Source of the DNA: Acanthacorydalis orientalis | Lineage: Eukaryota > Arthropoda > Insecta > Megaloptera > Corydalidae | Direction: 5' to 3' | Assembly (NCBI GenBank): GCA_034766995.1 | Contig: CM068314.1 | Location: forward strand, 33,965,708-34,029,707 | Length of the DNA stretch: 64,000 nucleotides | In this document: in pieces, positions 51,655 to 63,629 of the stretch | Position numbering within the stretch: position 1 is the first letter of the stretch | How the letters are laid out: every line of letters starts with the position of its first letter | Position numbers and translations under genes: made by a program | Notes under the pieces: model-generated | The model's database searches: none | Seen by the model: the letters and a program-made list of their open reading frames with translations, nothing else | Told to the model about the DNA's origin: nothing

Positions 51655-51706
<52 letters not shown>
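51655..51706. repeat. (TA)n microsatellite
   Basis: About 25 TA units. Confidence 0.97.
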
Positions 51707-51709
<3 letters not shown>

Positions 51710-52409
51710 TAATAACATTATTTTTGAAAATTGTTATGTATATTTTCTTGTATTTTCAAAAATTCAAACATTCTTCGATTTAATTTTAATTACATTATCT
51801 AATACAGTCGTAACGTTTAGTAATTATTATTTGAAAAATATTGGATTTTCTTACTAAGAACCCTTTTTCAAACAATGAAAACATTATATAATTATGCATC
51901 AACTCCTTTTTAGAAAATGTCTTATAAAACAAATACTATTTTTAAACTTTTGCGCATCTAACGAGCTAAATGCTTGAATAAAGAACGAATTAAAAAATAT
52001 ATGAAATAATATACATCTGAAAATTATAGACCTAATAACATAAAATGATTCTTATTTTCATAGAGAAAAATATAAGTTTTAAATTTTTATTGTATATATA
52101 TACAATATATATCAACAAAAACAGAAATATATAAAATTTTAAAAAATTATTGTCAGTGTATGTTTCTATATTAATACATAATGAAAGCATATGTGCAGCT
52201 TTAGTGACTTTGACATGCTTTTGGCATAGTTTACTTCAGTCTATTATACTTTAGTTACTAATGGATATTATTATGATATATAAATCATATGTTAAAACGG
52301 TACATTCATAAAAATGTACAGCTGTGCTTTATGTATATTTCTTTATCCATTACACATGTCTGTCAAAGTTAAAAAATGATATTCATGAATTCTTTTCATT
52401 TATTTGTAC

Positions 52410-52413
<4 letters not shown>

Positions 52414-52467
<54 letters not shown>
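52414..52467. repeat. (TA)n microsatellite
   Basis: About 26 TA units. Confidence 0.97.
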
Positions 52468-52469
<2 letters not shown>

Positions 52470-52753
52470 CATGTAAATATAAGTACATATGATTATAATT
52501 AATTCATTTAAAAATATATTAAAAAATAAACTACCGTTGGAGTATTTATCATTATTTATCTTATACTGCCAGTATTAGTTTTTGTCCTAAATTATTTATC
52601 TTAATCTATATTCCTAATTATGAGAATTTTGTTCAATTATTCTTAAATTTATCTGAAAAAAATGTTATAAATAAAAAAATAAATATTCGTTATCGGAGTA
52701 GATAAAGAAATTTTTATCTGCTATTATAGAAGAATATGAATACAAAAAATATT

Positions 52754-52756
<3 letters not shown>

Positions 52757-52791
<35 letters not shown>
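52757..52791. repeat. (TA)n microsatellite
   Basis: About 17 TA units. Confidence 0.95.
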
Positions 52792-52794
<3 letters not shown>

Positions 52795-53561
52795 GGATTT
52801 ATAAAATCAATCATTTGGAAAATAATATTCAAAACTTTCTTTCTTTCTTTACCTCCTTTTCTTCATCCCAATCCCTCATATTATTCAATAGTGATGAGCT
52901 CACGTATAATACATTTATCTATCACAAAAATTTTTACAAATGTTACTAGCTATCATATTTTTATACTAGAATCAATTAATAAATAGGACTCATTTAAAAT
53001 TTTAGATAGCGTTGTTTACCAAATTTCCTTACTTTAAAATTGTAATTTCCAAATACGTTTTCATGTACTAAAATAAAAGCATTAAAAATTTACTGTAATT
53101 AATGTACGAGTATATGCTTTTCGTTTAAATTATATTGATGTATAGTTATAGATACTACAAATTTATTTTATATTAGATATATGTTGAAATATTGTTTGAT
53201 TCTGGTAAACACGTAATGATACCAATATAAAAAGCAGATATTCTAAATTTGTTTTCGAGATATATTCTTAATTGTTTGAAAATTAAGTTTTTACAACTTA
53301 TAAGTATGTGATTATAAAATTAGAAACGTAGCTTCTTCCATGAATCATACTTCTTTCATAAAACAATGACTTTTACAGACTGTCTTGTACAATTAATCCG
53401 ATTAATTTAATCAAGTAGACGATTTATACTTACAAAATGAAGTATTAGTACAACAAAACCTATTGTTCTTCCTACAACAAGTTAAATTTATATATTTTTC
53501 ACATAATCATTGTTTACTATAGAAAAGTAGATTTTAATACGATATTATCAACTATAGAAGT

Positions 53562-53615
53562 ATATATGTATATATATATATATATTTATATATGTGTGTG
53601 TATTGTGTGTATATA
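53562..53615. repeat. TA/TG repeat at mariner insertion site
   Basis: Interrupted TA and TG runs that end in the TA target duplication of the mariner at 53616. Confidence 0.92.
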
Positions 53616-54903
53616 TCAGGTAACCAAGAAAGTTTTGTCGTTATAAAGTACAATAATTTTAATTATTTACCTTTGTTATCAAACAAAATTTCAAGGATTG
53701 ATTATCAGTTTTATTAGTATATGTTTTACTGTTAATTGTTGAATGAATCTCGAACTGTTCATTTTAATTTAAAAAATAATTGTAACTCTTAAAAATATCT
53801 ATGAAAAATGGTGTAATACATGCGTGTTTGCTTTATGAATTTAAACTTGGGACTAACGCTACAAAAGCTGCAAAAAAAATTGTGCTGCATTTGGAGAGAA
53901 AACAGTTACATCAAGAACGTCCCAGAGATGGTTTCAAAAATTTTCTGCCGCGGATGAATCCATTACAGACGAGACCAGATCAGGAAGACCATCAAATTTA
54001 AATATCGACGAATTGAAGACAATGATTGAACAAATTCCGACAGTTTAACGTGTCGACAGCTTGCATGTTCAAAGTAAGTGATAAAATAATATGGTAGCAT
54101 TTACACAAAATAAGAAACAGGTGGAAATTAAGTAAATGGGTACCACACGAATTAATTTCCAATAACAAATTACAGCGTCTTACAATTTGTATATCTCTTA
54201 TTTCACGACTAAAATCAGAGAACGTTTTGGATCAAATTTTGACCACTGATGAAAAATGGATTAGTATTCCAACTACAAACGTACTCACCACTGGTTTTCA
54301 TTAGGTGATCCTATCTTACAAAATCCTAAAGGAAAGTTAACACCACGAAAACTTCTCTGTATTTGACGGACATGATAAGGAATTGTTTTCACTATGAATA
54401 TCTACGAATCAGTCAAAACCTAACGGCTAACATTTATAGTGAACAATTCCAATAAGTACACAATGTATTACAACAAAAAAAAACCAGCACTTGTAAATTG
54501 TAAAAAAGTTTTATTTTTGCAAGATAACGCACAATCACAGGTTACAGTAGAGACCAGAACAAAAATAATGAATTTATGGTGAGAGACCCTCCCCCATCCC
54601 CCGTATTCCCCAGACATATCACCATCAGATTATCACCTATTTTTACCTTTGGACAATTATATGCATGGTAAACAGTTTAATAATGAAGAAGAATTAAAAA
54701 TGAAGGTGTGTACATGGTGTGGAAGGTGTGTATGAAAATAAAAATAATCAGTTTTATAAAAATGGAATTTATAAATTATCTTCTCGCTGGAAAAAGGTTG
54801 TTCAACGCAAAAGTGGATATTTTGATGAATAAAGTTATTTTATGTAAAAACAAGTGTTTTTTTTTCTCAATTCAAAAACGACAGAACTTTCTTCGTTACC
54901 TGA
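53616..54903 (+). mobile_element. Near full-length mariner element
   Basis: 1288 bases, the usual mariner size. Terminal inverted repeats of 27 bases at 53616-53642 and 54877-54903 begin TCAGGTAAC and differ at two positions. TA target duplications lie at 53614-53615 and 54904-54905. The transposase region fills the interior in the plus direction, the same orientation as the host kinesin gene. It is the most complete mobile element in the window, but its gene is broken. The subfamily is uncertain. Confidence 0.93.
53801..54690 (+). pseudogene. Mariner DD34D transposase, frameshifted
   Basis: Starts at ATG 53801 (MKNGVIHACLLYEFKLG, then ATKAAKKI). A one-base frameshift follows near 53880, after which the reading continues as FGEKTVTSRTSQRWFQKFSA (first helix-turn-helix) and DESITDETRSGRPSNL. 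A stop in TV-stop-R (54046-54048) precedes the second helix-turn-helix. The first catalytic Asp is in LTTDEKWI (54248-54250), the second in LQDNAQSQ (54523-54525) and the third in SPDISPSDYHLF (54628-54630). Exactly 34 residues separate the last two, the DD34D signature. The first-to-second distance is not a multiple of three, so at least one more frameshift lies there, and other stops are present. All three catalytic residues survive but no intact frame does. Confidence 0.92.
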
Positions 54904-54917
54904 TATATGTACGTGTA

Positions 54918-54926
54918 CATATGTGT

Positions 54927-54974
<48 letters not shown>

Positions 54975-55008
54975 TTGTGTGTGTGTTTGTGTATTTATGT
55001 ATATATAA
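54918..55008. repeat. (TA)n / (TG)n microsatellite right of mariner
   Basis: Short ACATATGTGTATACA, about 19 TA units, then TG-rich units. Confidence 0.95.
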
Positions 55009-56205
55009 ATTATCATTAAAAACAAATCTTTGGAACGTTACAAATAAGTAATCATTGTTAAAATTTTCATTTGTAAAACTGTTCTTATAAACAAGTTGTT
55101 AATAAAAGACTTGTTATTTGTTAATTCTTTTTATAATTACACCTACCAAAAATATTATCAATTCATATTTTAAATTATTAGAGTACTTAAAATAATTGTG
55201 TGAACAGTAAACTCCCGTTTGTAATTTTCATTCTATTTTCAGTGTTTTCCGTATCTGATAAATTTCTGAAATATTTCCACTTCAACGCAACTTCATATAA
55301 TTAATTTATGTTTAATCTATGAAAATTATTTTATGGGCTAAAAATAGATTTTCGATGAAATATAATATTTATGACAATGCTGATAACATTGACAATAATT
55401 CCATTGTTCAATATTATTTATGATTTATGTCAATGCATGATTGTGTATTTGAACATCCGTTTTGTTCGTTATATTATATCCTATTACCATTCTAGATATA
55501 ATACGTACAGTTCAGTTTAGCTTAACCATTACTATATACGATATTAATAATACAGATATATAACATTCAATATCTCTAAGCTTTCCGTTTTATCAAATCC
55601 TTTTTCATAATTTATGAAAACTGTTTACAGTAGAGTATAAGATAATTATGAACTGTACATTTACCCACTATTACAATGATGTTATAAAATATATTCACTT
55701 TATATAAGCTCTCTATCTAGATAAATACATATTATTTACAAACTTTTAACTAATTTAAATTTCAAAAGAAGATTAAAGTAAAACCTAATATAAAATCCCT
55801 TAATAGCAACATGTAAAAACTACCTGGTTTAAAATATATGTCAATTCAAAAAGCATAAGATCTAAAAAAATTATTTAAACATTGAAAAATGAAGAACAAA
55901 GTTTAACTTAAAAGGAAAGTTGAATACTGAAATAACAAGAATTTTATAGTTATTAATATTTTTATATGCTATTTTTTCCTAGACTGAGAATATTGTGTTC
56001 AATCGTGATTTAATATATCTAAATAAAATTTAAAAATTTTAATAAATTGAAAATCAAACAACTTTACATACTCTTGTTTGAATTAAAATTATTATATGAA
56101 TACAAAAAATGTCTTAAGTTCGGATAAGAGCTTATACCTCTTAAATTGTTTGCGATATTAAGATCAAACAAAAAAGCTCGTAATATAACCTTTCAAATGG
56201 TGTAT

Positions 56206-56400
56206 TTATTTTTCAGCATAATTACCAGTATTGTCAATTCATTTCTGCTAAGGTATAACAAGTTTCTTCGTACCGTCAGTGAACAAATCTAGTGATTGTT
56301 TTTCAAGCCAGTCCTTCACATCGGCTTTAACTGTTTCATTAGAGTTAAAATGTCTTCTTGAGATCATCATTCATTAAAAGTCAGACGATACTAGACCTTA
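56206..56400 (-). pseudogene. Mariner transposase C-terminal fragment
   Basis: On the minus strand the sequence reads VSSDF (remnant of the APSDFHLF catalytic motif), then ISRRHFNSNETVKADVKDWL, a QSLDLFTDGTKKL block and NYAEK before a TAA stop (complement of 56206-56208). FNSNE-VK-V-DWL and G-KKL followed by NY-EK are the typical C-terminal end of mariner transposases. Two stops lie just after the SDF motif. The rest of the gene and the terminal repeats were not found, so this is a truncated fossil from a different mariner lineage than the others here. Confidence 0.8.
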
Positions 56401-57953
56401 ATCTAGTGTAGATTGAGCTTCTATTTTTAGAGTTAACATTCACGGTATCTAAGGGCATAAAACTTTCTGTAATAAAAAATTTGTACACACTATACATTTC
56501 TTTTTTAGAAATTCCGTGTTTATATAATAACAATAGCACTTTGAGTTATTCGGCGGTTTTCTTTGATTAAAGAATCAAAATGTTGTTTTATCTAATAACT
56601 TTTCATGAAAGACTTGTCTAACATAATATGTACTTTACAATCACTTAACCAAGATCAAAATTCTATTCTTATTCTTAATCAACAATTTACGTAGGCTGGC
56701 CTACATAATAATCATCATAAAAATGTTTGTTTGGTGATGAATTTCTATGAATAATACGTTTTTAACTATAAGAAATTATTTTCATTGCTTTAAGCGCACT
56801 GATATAATATCTACACGCAGATCCATGTTTACTCTTGTTGCGTGAGTCCAATGCAGCTAGACAATGTAATTAAGCAGACTTTATTTGATGACTCAAGGTA
56901 CACAATGAGCATACATAAAGCTCGCTACGTCCTCTCTTTACAGAGTTTATATGCAAAACTTTTAGTAGCCCTTCATAATAATGTACCGTATATAATAATC
57001 CATCTATTATGATTTGAAAATCACTTAATATATTTTTGATTTCTGTATTTTTTTAATTGAAAATTTGTTTTTTAAGAAAACACGAAACGGAAATATTTTA
57101 TATATTTTTTACATAAACACAGAAATATATAAGATAGAATAAATAATAACAATATAAATACTGAATACGCGTATATATGCTATTTGTAATAAATTTTATT
57201 ACAAGTACTATTCTTTTATTAAATATTTAATCGTGCAGTAAATATTTAAAGTGATGCTCTTATTAAATTCAGGTTATTAGAAAGTTACATTGAAAATAAT
57301 ATGTTTTACATTTTATAGAGAAATACTGAATATTAATTTTAAAATGTTCGATTTTCTAAGCTACTGAAATAAAAAATCTTATTCGTTAATATAACTGAAC
57401 TTTAATAAAATCATAATGTAAAACTTTAATGAAATATAATATTTGAAAGTATATCCAATAAAATACAAAATAAGAGACTACAAAATTGTAAGAAGCCACA
57501 TATTTAAATTATAAATTTATCAGTTTTTTTGATATATTTATGTAGGAAATTAATAAATTTAATCGTGTTTGTGCAAGAAGTAATCAGAAACATGTACAAA
57601 TTTATTTTTCTATAAAAAAAATTATTTTATATGTATGAAAAATATCATTGAAATTAAATTGATTTACTCAAATGTAAATTAACTCATTTCAAATCAGAAA
57701 AATAAAAAATATCTTTAAATATATTTCAATTGAACTATATTTCTTAATACGTTATAATTTTGATTTTAATATTTGATTTCAATATTTGATTTCAATTTTG
57801 TCTAAAAATTTTCAATTATTTTTTTATAGTTATCACTTTAAGGTTTAACGAATTTTCATCGTATTTTCTTTTTGGACACGTTTTTCATATAACCGAATAT
57901 TTGTAGCTTTAATAAAATCGGTATAACTGTAAAGACCATTTATTTATTTATCT

Positions 57954-57956
<3 letters not shown>

Positions 57957-58002
<46 letters not shown>
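57957..58002. repeat. (TA)n microsatellite
   Basis: About 22 TA units. Confidence 0.96.
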
Positions 58003-58006
<4 letters not shown>

Positions 58007-58766
58007 GAGAAATAATTCCGAAAGAAAATTATTATAATTTTGTAGTATTTAAATTAAATTTTACACCTTATAGTTGAATATAGGTACGACTGTAAGTATC
58101 GAATATCATGTTGTTCCGTTAATAACGCCAGTTCAGAAAGCTGTTCTCTACTTTCCTCTCCGCGTGATATCCGTCAACTTTGTCGCCAAGTTTGTGCGGT
58201 TGGTATACATCAAAGGATGACAGTGCATCATAGTAAATGGACAAAGAGACGTACCGTGTGAGGAGAGACAAGAATGTCCGATTTATAACAGACTCCTCAC
58301 ACACGTCATCGCGTTATTAAGATTTTAGTCATTAATCATGAGATTATTGTCTCACTTTCAGGTTTTTTATATCTTTTGTTGGTGGCTTACATTTTGCGTG
58401 TGTTTGTTTTGATGATGCGGCTAAGACTAGAGGGAGTGGCTGAAACTGCACAGTTGTGATTTATGTTTCTTTGTTCTTAACGTTTTTTTTTTTTAGAGTC
58501 ATGTGTTGTGTAATGTAATCCGTAAGTGACAGTTATCCAAACTGTACTTTGTGCTGCCTTATACGATATGTTCTTTTTACACGTTAAATGTTATGATTTA
58601 ATATATAAAATGAATATCTGTTAGTCATAAATTTATCACGATTCACTTTCAGGAATCTGTTTTCAACTTTTCGTGGCAATTTTTCTTTTTAGACAAACAT
58701 CTTGTTAATATATGACTCTTTTTATTGATAGTTCAATATACTTATGTTTGATTTATTTTACATATA

Positions 58767-58767
<1 letters not shown>

Positions 58768-58810
<43 letters not shown>
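58768..58810. repeat. (TA)n microsatellite
   Basis: About 20 TA units. Confidence 0.96.
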
Positions 58811-58812
<2 letters not shown>

Positions 58813-59134
58813 CATATGTCTATAAATACGTTAAAGATGTCTTTCAAGATACATCTTTTTAATTTATTTTCATGTAATTATCCTGAACCAAGTAATTAAT
58901 ATTAAATTATTATATAACAATTGTCTTAATTGTATACTTTTCTGTTAAATATTTTTTAGTTACTAAAAAAATCAGGTTTAAAATGGTTGGAACAAGAAAT
59001 TGTAAGAAATTGAACCAATAAATTGATTACAATAAACAAATTAAGAAATAACAGTAATGAATAAAGCAATTAAAAAATAAGTTATCAAAGTTTAACAATT
59101 AATTATATAATATATATTATAAAGTTTATAAACA

Positions 59135-59270
59135 TTAACATAACAAAATACAGCGTTAAAATGTGTAACAATTTTTGATTCTAAAACTGAAAACAAAACA
59201 CTGATCATGTACTGATATCAACCAATCAAAAACCAGATCACGTGATCACCATCATCCAATCAGAACACGA
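59135..59270 (-). repeat. Unclassified interspersed repeat, copy B
   Basis: The reverse complement of the repeat at 46126-46335, but shorter in the middle. The block TTGTTACACATTTTAAC (complement at 59156-59172) is shared exactly. The other end has CCAATCA and CATCCAATCAG flanking the palindrome listed at 59236-59247. Confidence 0.7.
59236..59247. promoter_or_regulatory. Palindromic E-box with flanking CCAAT motifs
   Basis: GATCACGTGATC is a 12-base palindrome with a CACGTG E-box core. CCAATC lies on each side (59222 and 59255). In copy A of the same repeat the core is GATATCGCGTGATC, so the E-box is not conserved. The motif may simply be part of a mobile repeat. Confidence 0.25.
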
Positions 59271-59447
59271 ATAAAAGTAATTTTACACGACGATGATCAC
59301 GGTTTTAATTTTTATTTATAGGGAGATATTAATTTCTATACAAACTTTTATTTGAAAAAATATTTTTATTGCATCATTTCCAATTAGAGATGTAGAGACA
59401 TGTGCGAATCAAAATCTGGATGAAAAGTTTATTATTATAGCTGTGAA

Positions 59448-59478
59448 TTATATATATATATATATATATAAATATATA
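59448..59478. repeat. (TA)n microsatellite, short
   Basis: About 11 TA units with a degraded right edge. Confidence 0.92.
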
Positions 59479-59756
59479 AAATAAAAAAATCTCTATATAA
59501 TAATCCAATCATTATATAATTATTAAATAATTAATTACATACACGATACCTATATATTTATTTAGGTCTGACCATATAATATGGTAATATTATGTGTTTT
59601 ATTCTAGAATATATGAAATCCCATTAGTTGTAAATGAATATTGATATGAAATAATATCAATAAAATAGAATTTCAATTGTAACGATACAAATCACTGTTA
59701 TGTGTATACAGTAAACTTAGCGTATGAATTGAATAAAGCACACATTTATATAAGTC

Positions 59757-59889
59757 CGAGGTGAGATATTACCAATATAGACATCTTTCAATACGTATCC
59801 CTAATGGAAGTGTCTTTGGAGACATCAGCCAATCACAACATTCCTTGTTTATCCTCCGTCGCAAATTCCAAAGAAAATATCTCATCTCG
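59757..59889. repeat. Spaced inverted repeat in a higher-G+C block
   Basis: CGAGGTGAGATATT (59757-59770) and AATATCTCATCTCG (59876-59889) are complementary at 13 of 14 positions. The 105 bases between hold CCAATCACAAC and CTCCGTCG. A CTATAAAAG string lies about 85 bases after the right arm. It could be ends of a small element or a regulatory block; neither is proven. Confidence 0.4.
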
Positions 59890-60064
59890 ACGACGGATCG
59901 TAAATTCCCGAAATATTAAAGGAATCTGACCTAGTTCGTTGAACGATGAATCTGATATGATCGTTGACTGGTCACTATAAAAGTATTATTTTTTTATTTT
60001 GTTCATTTTTAATGCAGTCTTTGTATAGGTATATTATATAGATGAAAGTTTCTAGTTTTATTTA

Positions 60065-60112
60065 ATATATATATATATATATACACACATACATATATAC
60101 ATACATACATAT
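60065..60112. repeat. (TA)n(CA)n(TACA)n microsatellite
   Basis: About nine TA units, then CACACATACATATATACATA-type units. Confidence 0.93.
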
Positions 60113-60652
60113 ATTTACTAACTGCCTAATAATAAATATAAAATTCACTCGTTCAATATTCATTTTTATTAATATTTTAAGTAAACGTGACAAATAAAAC
60201 AATATTTATAATAAATTTAATAGAACTAAAAGTTTACAAATTATGTTAATTTAATCTTTTATAGAACTTTATTATTTTCAAATTTATTAATTAGTCATGA
60301 TTTCTAAACAAGTTATGTTTGATATTAATTATTATATATTAAAAATATTTGTAGGTATACAGAAGTAAACTCTACATTTATGTTAGAAAGTAAACTGTCA
60401 AAAAAAGTTGAGTGTAAAGTAAATAAAAATGTTAATATCAATTTTAGTTCTTTTAATACTCGCACATAAACTTTTCATTTTTCTAGTTTCCTAGAACGTT
60501 TTATATTTTGTGTCGAGTAAAATATAATTCAAAAGTAGGTTCATTTTGGGGTACGACCTCTAAAATAGTAGATATTCTACGAAGAATATTCGTTACTAGA
60601 ATTTAATTTTTGTTAAGGTTATTTCTTTTTTAGTGTATATCTATTTTAGAAT

Positions 60653-60656
60653 CATG

Positions 60657-60690
<34 letters not shown>
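60653..60690. repeat. (TA)n microsatellite
   Basis: About 15 TA units ending in GTATATAC. Confidence 0.94.
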
Positions 60691-61112
60691 CTTATCGTAT
60701 TATATTGATTTGTAAGCTATATAATTATCTTGGATATTTTTCATTTGAAAGAAATTTAATAAAACAAAAATTAAAGTACAAATAAAAAAATATAATTTTC
60801 TGTCATATTCTAATTATGAACTAAAAATTACTTGCAAATTTATTTATAACGGTAAAGCCTTTAAACATATGTTCAATTTATTAAATTATTCTTCAAATGT
60901 TTGATATATTTCAGAAGTATATATGTTAAATTATTAATAATTAAGAGGAAAAATGAAAATAATTTCAAGTTATTATTCATAGAAGAACAGCAACTTCAGT
61001 TTAATTTAAATAAAAAACAACATCATTTTTCTCAACGGAAAACTCGTAGCTAAGGTAGTAAATACTTAATCATTATTTATTTTTTTATATAAATTTTCAG
61101 GTGAGAAAATTA

Positions 61113-61125
61113 TACATACATATAT

Positions 61126-61191
<66 letters not shown>

Positions 61192-61199
61192 AGAGAGAG
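61113..61199. repeat. (TA)n(GA)n microsatellite
   Basis: Two TA runs split by AAATA, then a GA run. Confidence 0.96.
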
Positions 61200-61395
61200 C
61201 TTGATTCTCTATATTAATAATGTACACAGTTTCTTCATCCTTCAACTAAACCTAAAACTTCATTTTACTTTCTAGCAAACTGAGGGATTTTAGAGGAGAA
61301 ATATGTTAAAACGTATTTTACAGTAGCGTAGAATATAGAATATATTTGGTACATAGATACATCTTATTATAAGTAATGATGACTATTAGACTAAC

Positions 61396-61513
<118 letters not shown>

Positions 61514-62189
61514 AGTATATATTTGTTCATCTAGATAAAGATTATTCACTTTTTTAATCATAAGTTTAAAAAGATTTACGATTGTTAAAACGATGGTCAA
61601 AATCGTTTTTTTGGCTGTAATTTATACAATATTTGTTTTATTAATAATTTATACAGTTTTGAATGAAATAAAAAGGATCTATCTTTTCTTTGTTTCAAAA
61701 AGTACTATGAATTTAAACAGCATAAAATCCTGCTATAGCAAACGTTGAAGTAGATTATCATAATCAAGTATAAAATGCTGTAACTAAATGTTTCACTGTT
61801 TTTATTATTTGAATAGTGTAATCTTAGCTTTAAAATATTAATAAAACCTTAATTGTGTACATCTCTGTAACTAGCTAGCAACACACTTCCAAAAAGCACA
61901 GCCAATGAATTAAAACAATATGAAGAATGTCCGATTTGTTGAGCAGTAAAATACTATCTCCCAAATTTTTATAATATATTATAATAGATGTTATTTCAGT
62001 TATGGTTTCTTAAGCCAAATTTAAAATTCGATTTCTCAAAATACTGTTTTTTTTTTGTATTTCCATATTCGATAGTGACTACTTTCCGTTTTTCAGATGA
62101 GGGTGTTCATTTTTTTTAATTAATTGTTATTTAGTCAATAATATACACGGATGTATAACTATATTGACAAAATAAACCCTTTTGTTGTA

Positions 62190-62197
62190 TACATATA

Positions 62198-62247
<50 letters not shown>
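62190..62247. repeat. (TA)n microsatellite
   Basis: ACATATATGTACA then about 21 TA units. Confidence 0.96.
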
Positions 62248-62250
<3 letters not shown>

Positions 62251-62639
62251 CGGTAAATAATTTTAAACTGTATAAATTTATAAATATTATATTTTTCAGC
62301 AATATAATATTATTATTATTATATTTGCATTTCATGATTAATGTATTCATACTGTTTCATTTTTTAACTGTTTTAAATTGTCTCAATATTAATTTTTCTT
62401 TATATTGTATAACAATGCTTGGCTTTAACAATAATATATAGAATCTAGTGGTAATCAAAATTCTTATTTGAATTCAAATATAAATGAATACTTTTAAAAC
62501 TCACATACAAATTATTCAACTACATTTGAAATATTTTACAAAGCTATCTTGATTCTTCTAAATGAATTTTATTTAAAAGAATGATATGGAACACCCTTCT
62601 CTTACATAAAAGAAATGTTTACTTATACATTCATTTACA

Positions 62640-62642
<3 letters not shown>

Positions 62643-62719
<77 letters not shown>

Positions 62720-62729
62720 TATGTATATA
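62643..62729. repeat. TA/TATG repeat at transposon insertion site
   Basis: TA runs with TATG interruptions. The TA at 62728-62729 is the target duplication of the next element. Confidence 0.94.
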
Positions 62730-63627
62730 TAAAGGATTTTCCAACAGGGACGTAATTTTTTAAGAGGTTATATTTCACAGATGTCAAAATGACTGCAGTA
62801 TTTTTTTGACATTGCCATTTTTAGTTATAGCTTCGTATACAACAAATCAAACGCAACGAAATAATAAAATTGTAACATAAAAATGGTTGTTCTTTAAAAA
62901 ATACATTTCGTAAATTACGCAATATTTATTCTCGACATACTCGTCCATCTGAATCAACAATTCTTCGATTAGTGAGTAAATTTGAAGAGATTGGATCGGT
63001 TAAAGATAAAGAAACACCAACACGTGTTCGTAGTGCTCGTTCTGAAGAAAACATTGACTTGGTTCGTGAAAGTGAATCGGAAGAGCCAGGAATGTCAATT
63101 CCGTGCCGTTAACAGCAATTGGGCCTTTCATAGACGATCCCATGGCTTATTTTGCATAAGGATTTATTACTGAAGGCTTATAAGGTTCAATTACCACAAG
63201 AATTGAAGCCATCAGACCATTCACTGCGACGGAAACTTATTAATTAGAAACTGGAACAACAACACAGTTTTTCTGAAAAAGTCATCTATAGCAATAAAGC
63301 TCATTTCGAACTCTCTGGCTACTTTCTTTGAGATCAAGTTAAAGGACAGGTGTACTACATAATCTTAAAATAATTTCCGACCTAAGAGATGAAATCCGTA
63401 GAGTAGCTGGTGAGATAGAGGCCCAGTTGTGTACGGATGTTATTGAAACTTTTAATAAAAAAATGATTACTTCTAAAAAAGCACGCTTCGGTTACACACG
63501 ATATTATATTCCATTTATAAATATCGTACCCCCTACCATTATTTATAATAATAATGTTTGAAATTTCAGCGCAAATTCTGTGTTTTATTACAAATTAAAA
63601 ATTGCGTCCTCATTGGAAAATCCTGTG
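62730..63627 (+). mobile_element. Internally deleted Tc1/mariner-family element
   Basis: 898 bases. The left end reads TAAAGGATTTTCCAACAGGG. The right end, read on the minus strand, is CACAGGATTTTCCAATGAGG. Complementarity continues inward through GGACGYAATTTTT, giving terminal repeats of about 33 bases. TA duplications lie at 62728-62729 and 63628-63629. The ends share nothing with the other mariners in this window. The interior encodes both ends of a transposase with the middle missing. Confidence 0.9.
62895..63535 (+). pseudogene. Tc3/DUF4817-type transposase remnant
   Basis: In order: NTFRKLRNIYSRHTRPSEST and ILRLVSKFEEIGSVKD (helix-turn-helix and linker), VRSARSEENIDLVRESESEE, LHKDLLLKAYKVQLPQELKP, DHSLRRKL, then FSEKVIYSNKAHFELSGYF near 63260-63330. 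This matches insect transposases usually annotated as Tc3-like with a DUF4817 N-terminal domain (from memory), where the last motif is FSDEAHF; here the first catalytic Asp is Asn. After a stop the sequence jumps to ISDLRDEIRRVAGEIEAQLC and VIETFNKKM, the C-terminal end. The central catalytic region is deleted. There are several stops and frame changes; it is inactive. Confidence 0.86.
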
Positions 63628-63629
63628 TA

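Noticed and set aside
58119..58304. Minus-strand 61-codon frame and a plus-strand run AVLYFPLRVISVNFVAKFVR
   Set aside because: Neither strand gives a known domain or credible splice sites.
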